Source: Acanthaster planci (Eukaryota > Echinodermata > Asteroidea > Valvatida > Acanthasteridae). From it: a stretch of 60,000 nucleotides of DNA. Position 1 is the stretch's first letter. Each line of letters starts with the position of its first letter. The stretch is from contig NW_019091419.1 in assembly GCF_001949145.1 (NCBI RefSeq), forward strand, positions 1,561,664 through 1,621,663. The letters run 5' to 3'. The notes beneath the pieces were generated by a model. It was not told the origin of the DNA and searched no databases. It saw only the letters and a list, made by a program, of their open reading frames with translations. Made by a program: the position numbers and the translations under genes. Below are positions 55,855-60,000 of this stretch, in pieces.

Positions 55855-58800
55855 TCAGTATCAGTCGATGTTGCGCTGCAGTGTTTTTTTAATGTTTATT
55901 TTAACTTGTAGATGGCGCACATCTCGGATGATAAGCATTCAATCGAAATTCGGTTTAATGACCAGATGGGGGAATCTGATTGAACCCAAGAGGTCTTTCA
56001 CTCCAATGACCATTTCACTCTAAATGTGTTTTTCCCAAGGGACAGTGAAATACGCCAAATGGATTTTTCGCTTAAACTTCAACTCTCATATCCGCATTAA
56101 AGGTGGGTTACACCACAAATACATTGTAAACTGAAATCATGGGAACTGAGTGTGAGGTGTAAAGTATAAAATAGATTGGATCATCGTGAATGGAAAGGAT
56201 CTTCTTAACGCGAAGATTTTGCCAACCCTGAGTCAACCCTAGGGCATAATGATGCGGTTCAAATATGTTGGCTGTTTCCGAGTTGCCCAGCAAAAGGATT
56301 TTCCCGTGTTTCGAGACATAATTTCCTTTTTTGCTTATAATTATTTAGCTATTCAACTAAGAACGGATTTTTAGACTTTCGTGACGTGACGCACGTGCGT
56401 TATTCATAATACTCATTTCAGGGTCAGGGACACGAGTCGACTGCAGTCCTGGATAAAGTTTTCTTTCATGAAGAATGCTTTATTATCGAGGATGAGCATT
56501 ACTGATTACTCCTGGCCGTTGAAAACTGCTCCTTTTAAGAGAGAAAAAAACCTGTCATGCTCGTTCCCCACCCTGTCCAAACGGGTATTGTTCGCTGACT
56601 GCGAAAGCCCTGTGCTTCATAGATTTTACACAGGATAAATTATAAGATCTTCGATTTAATTGTTGGAAACGCCGCGCTGTTTTTCCCGATTCTTTACAAA
56701 CCAGTTGACTCAAACACGAAACAAGTCTGTGGAATGTAAGTTGCACCGAATCTTGTGAAATTACAACAAAAAACCAATGGTGTACCTTACCTTTAGCCCT
56801 AAACTTTAACCGGGCTTTCAGGGACCATCTCACAGCTGGGGGAGGGAGAATTCCCTAAAGAATTGTCCCATGCCTGATCTGTTGAAACTTGGCACGCACA
56901 TTAAAGCCCTTTTTTCAGAACAATTATGAATGATGTACATCCTATCTTAAAATAGTAGAGAAAAGTCACCTTTGCCTTCGCAGCTCCAAAAGCTGATCTG
57001 GGAATTCGCAATCGGACCCCAGAGTTTGACATCTCATCCGTTACCACGACTAATATTATATCACAGCGGCAGATTAATTATAACTTACGGCTGTAGGACC
57101 AGGGTGGGGAAAGTTCCCCCCCCCCACACACACTTTGACCTAGGATTGGGAAGAGACCATATCCCCAAACTTAAAATCAAAATTCCACAGAATTCATCTT
57201 CACCCCGGCTGAGGATTGTGGGAATTCATCTGTACAATAGGCTTTGAAAAAAATATTTTGCACAATTATGTTTCACATATCCACATAATTCAATCAGACT
57301 CAATGCATTAGGCACATACCAAAATTTGTTTTAATATACAATTTCTAACAACTCTGGATTGGCCTAGTTTGTCTTCCGGAAATCAGTACCTCAGTCAAAC
57401 TGCTACCAGTGGCTGCTAGGACACACAGAGGGCGCTCTTCATGTTCACACTAACCGGTGCCAAGCCTTTTTCAGAGTGCTTCCATTTATTTAGGTCATCA
57501 CAGAATTGGCGTCCTTGGGGTCATATAGCGGATCCAGGACCAACTTGAGGGGAAAAATGGGGGTAGGGGGCAAAGGACAAAGGGATGTCGAATAGTCCCT
57601 AAAATAGTCCGATTTTTATTACTTTTTTTCAAACTTTTCACAGAACTACATTTTGATGTTGCTTTAAACGATGATGTGATTATGGTTATGAATGGTTGCG
57701 AAACACAAGGATGAATAAAAATACTGTCAGGTCATAGTTTACTGTTTCCAGTTTGCATGTTTTGTCACAAATAATGTTTTAGGTTTAGGCACGTGTAATT
57801 CTAGGCGTTCTGTGGTGCAATTCTGTGGTGCGATTTCAGGCAGTACGACCTTTCTTTTTCTTCTCCCTCCCTCCTTTTCTTTCTGTTTATTTATTCATTG
57901 AATTTTTTTCGGTGAAAAAAAGGGTGTGGATGTGGGTGTGTGGGTAGGTGCTCCCTCGCTGGACCCATCCACCCCGTTTTTACTTTGAGCTCAAACGTTT
58001 CCGGCATTATTGAGTTCGTTGTATACTCTTTATTGAGGCATAGGCCTACCTAGAGATGTCTGGCAATTTTATTGATAACACTGGTTTACGTTTTTTTCAA
58101 TGGTTTATATCATCTACGCGTAACATAATAGTTCTCTTTTGTTCACTAAAACAAGTTTACGATTGAATGTCAGGGTGCATTAAACTGACAAACACCATCG
58201 GAAGATTTTTGACATTTGCGTAAGTCTAGATAAGGAATGAGTGGCGAGTTTCAGCAGTATTTTTGAATGGCAGAATTAGAACGCTAACGAAGTGATTCGC
58301 CCTGACGTGTTGAACGCGATTCTCCCTCTGCCTTGGGCCGACACAGGCAAAAGGTTTGCCCTCCAAATTTGTCGGCGGCGCTGTTTCAGAACGCCGTTAC
58401 TGTCTTTCAGCAAGGCAGTGGTCCGGTCCCACACACGTGTAGGAGTTGGCGTACAATGAGTGTAGCCTTTTGAGTTTTTAGCAGTGAAGCTGAAAGATTT
58501 ATTGTAACGTGGACATCGTATCCCTGTTCACCGAGAAGTCATTTAGCACTCTCAAAATTGTAGACTTGAGTCACTCGACTTGGACTCGAGTTGGACTCAA
58601 GCGCTTTTCTGTGACACGTAGCTTGACCTGTATCAGTTTTTGACTTGTGACGTGACTTGGACTTGCAAAAACTTAAAAAAAAAAGAGAAAAAGAAAAAAA
58701 CCCTACTCGCCACCACCTTTGTGCACTCCTACATAACATTCGTATTGAGAATCAGCAGGTTTCTTTGGTGTATAGTTTTTGTACATCCTCCTTGCCATCC

Positions 58801-60000
58801 CAAATGTAGCCCTGTTATAGGCAAAATGTTAAGCCGTAGTCATGATATAGAAATAGTCAACATGGGCCTACAAGTCAAACTTTATTGCAATTCTTCTCAG
58901 CTTATTGTTCTTTTATAACTTCTATATATGCATGTGCCAAGCGGATTTCCCTCACGCTGTTTTGTTTAGGCTTATCCATTTTCTCATGTGGCTTCTCCGT
59001 GTTTTTCAGTGTACGTGAATAGATGAAGAGAATAACCGCAGAATATCAGGAAGATACTACTTAAGAACTACTTGAAATTCTGACACAAAACGTGCATACC
59101 GACTGTATTCGAGGACATATCGGGTGGGATACGGTCCCCCAAACAAACATTTGCTGAATATCCCAGTTCCCCCTCTGCCCAACTTGACTGTCATATCAAT
59201 TTTAGGTATTTATTACCCCTATCAGTGTTGGGGTCTTCAAATGTGCTAATACAGTGTTGGTTTTGGTAATGATTATGTAGAGTGCTATGGAGACGAAAGA
59301 GGAGAACAATTACAGTGAACGGAAATATTCCATGAAGCTGTCAGCGTTGTCTCGACAACAGATCCCGCAATGCTTCAGTAAACTACTTGTATGTCCCGTG
59401 TCTGTAGACTGTATATGTTGTGCGTGTTCGTTGTACATGTATACCCAGACTGTATCTACAGTGTAAGAACCAATAATGCCTGATTCCGGATAAATCTTTA
59501 TATCGCCGTTGTCTGGTCTTTAAGTTCACTTTGGTCTGGTCTGGTCTTTTATTTCGCTTGGGCGTTCTAAGGATCGTCTTTTGAACTGTGAAGTCATGTG
59601 ATCTAAGCCAGCAGTTAAAAAATAAAATAAAAATACGCCACTCTAACACTGATTACCATTGGAAGCCTTGCAAATTATGGTTTCGGAAGCTTGTTAGAAA
59701 TTAATGAAAACGCCGGTGACCAGGTAGTGGGCAGGCGGTGGACACAATATGCGATATCTTTGGCTGCAGACTGGCTTCTTGTACAGTTTGTGTCATTTTG
59801 AACACTGAATGTCAGTTATATTTTTATCTAAAGATCCTGACCCGTCTTTATCAAGCATCATATGATACTTGGACATTGAACCAAACCTTTATAATGAATG
59901 ATGTGCATTTTCTTTGAGGTACATGGATTTTTAATTAAATTTTGACCGGCAGTGATTAATTATTATACACTTATTGTGACATCTTGTAACGATGGAAGGC

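Larger units (their letters stand above)
52900..60000. other. Intergenic, upstream of the UBE2QL1-like gene
   Basis: Apart from the MITE at 55.7 kb and the microsatellite at 54.6 kb I see no gene. All open frames are under about 105 codons, and the longest (54584-54895) is produced by the microsatellite. The promoter of the E2 gene should lie near 52.8-53.2 kb, but no decisive element is visible. Confidence 0.5.

Overview
The window is animal nuclear DNA: spliced GT-AG introns, no operons, AT-rich non-coding sequence, decayed transposons of several classes, and three runs of N from assembly (2767-3023, 14599-14623, 18621). Frequent ACATGTA/TACATGTA words and the palindrome TAGGCCTA, together with the two recognisable genes, suggest an invertebrate deuterostome (echinoderm, hemichordate or amphioxus). 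That assignment is an inference; the sequence alone does not fix the species.

Layout. 1-5.3 kb holds decayed coding fragments: a PHD-finger-like remnant running into the first gap, a LINE endonuclease fragment and a coiled-coil coding remnant. 5,386-13,724 is one old minus-strand Ty3/gypsy LTR retrotransposon with both LTRs and a broken pol. Two younger DNA transposons are nested in it: a 417-bp PIF/Harbinger-like MITE (8,461-8,877, TAA target duplications) and a 2.8-kb piggyBac element (10,222-13,009, TTAA duplications) that itself carries a 127-bp tandem repeat. 14-24 kb is gene-poor, with a probable LINE 3' tail, foldback repeats and a short-motif array. 24,594-35,459 (+) is a complete 13-exon SLC13-family sodium/dicarboxylate (citrate) cotransporter gene; all exons join in frame to 630 residues. 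36-51 kb is gene-poor, with a 365-bp foldback MITE at 50,076-50,440 whose relative lies at 23,784-24,020. 51,706-52,752 (-) is an intronless ubiquitin-conjugating enzyme of the UBE2Q/UBE2QL1 type with a long low-complexity N-terminus. 53-60 kb contains a 135-bp MITE and microsatellites but no gene that I recognise.

The two genes are unrelated in function: one is a plasma-membrane carrier for Krebs-cycle intermediates, the other a cytosolic or nuclear E2 enzyme. I see no sign that they form a system. I found no convincing undescribed biological system; the most informative structures are the three-level transposon nest, the two-copy foldback MITE family and the intronless extended UBE2QL1-like gene.
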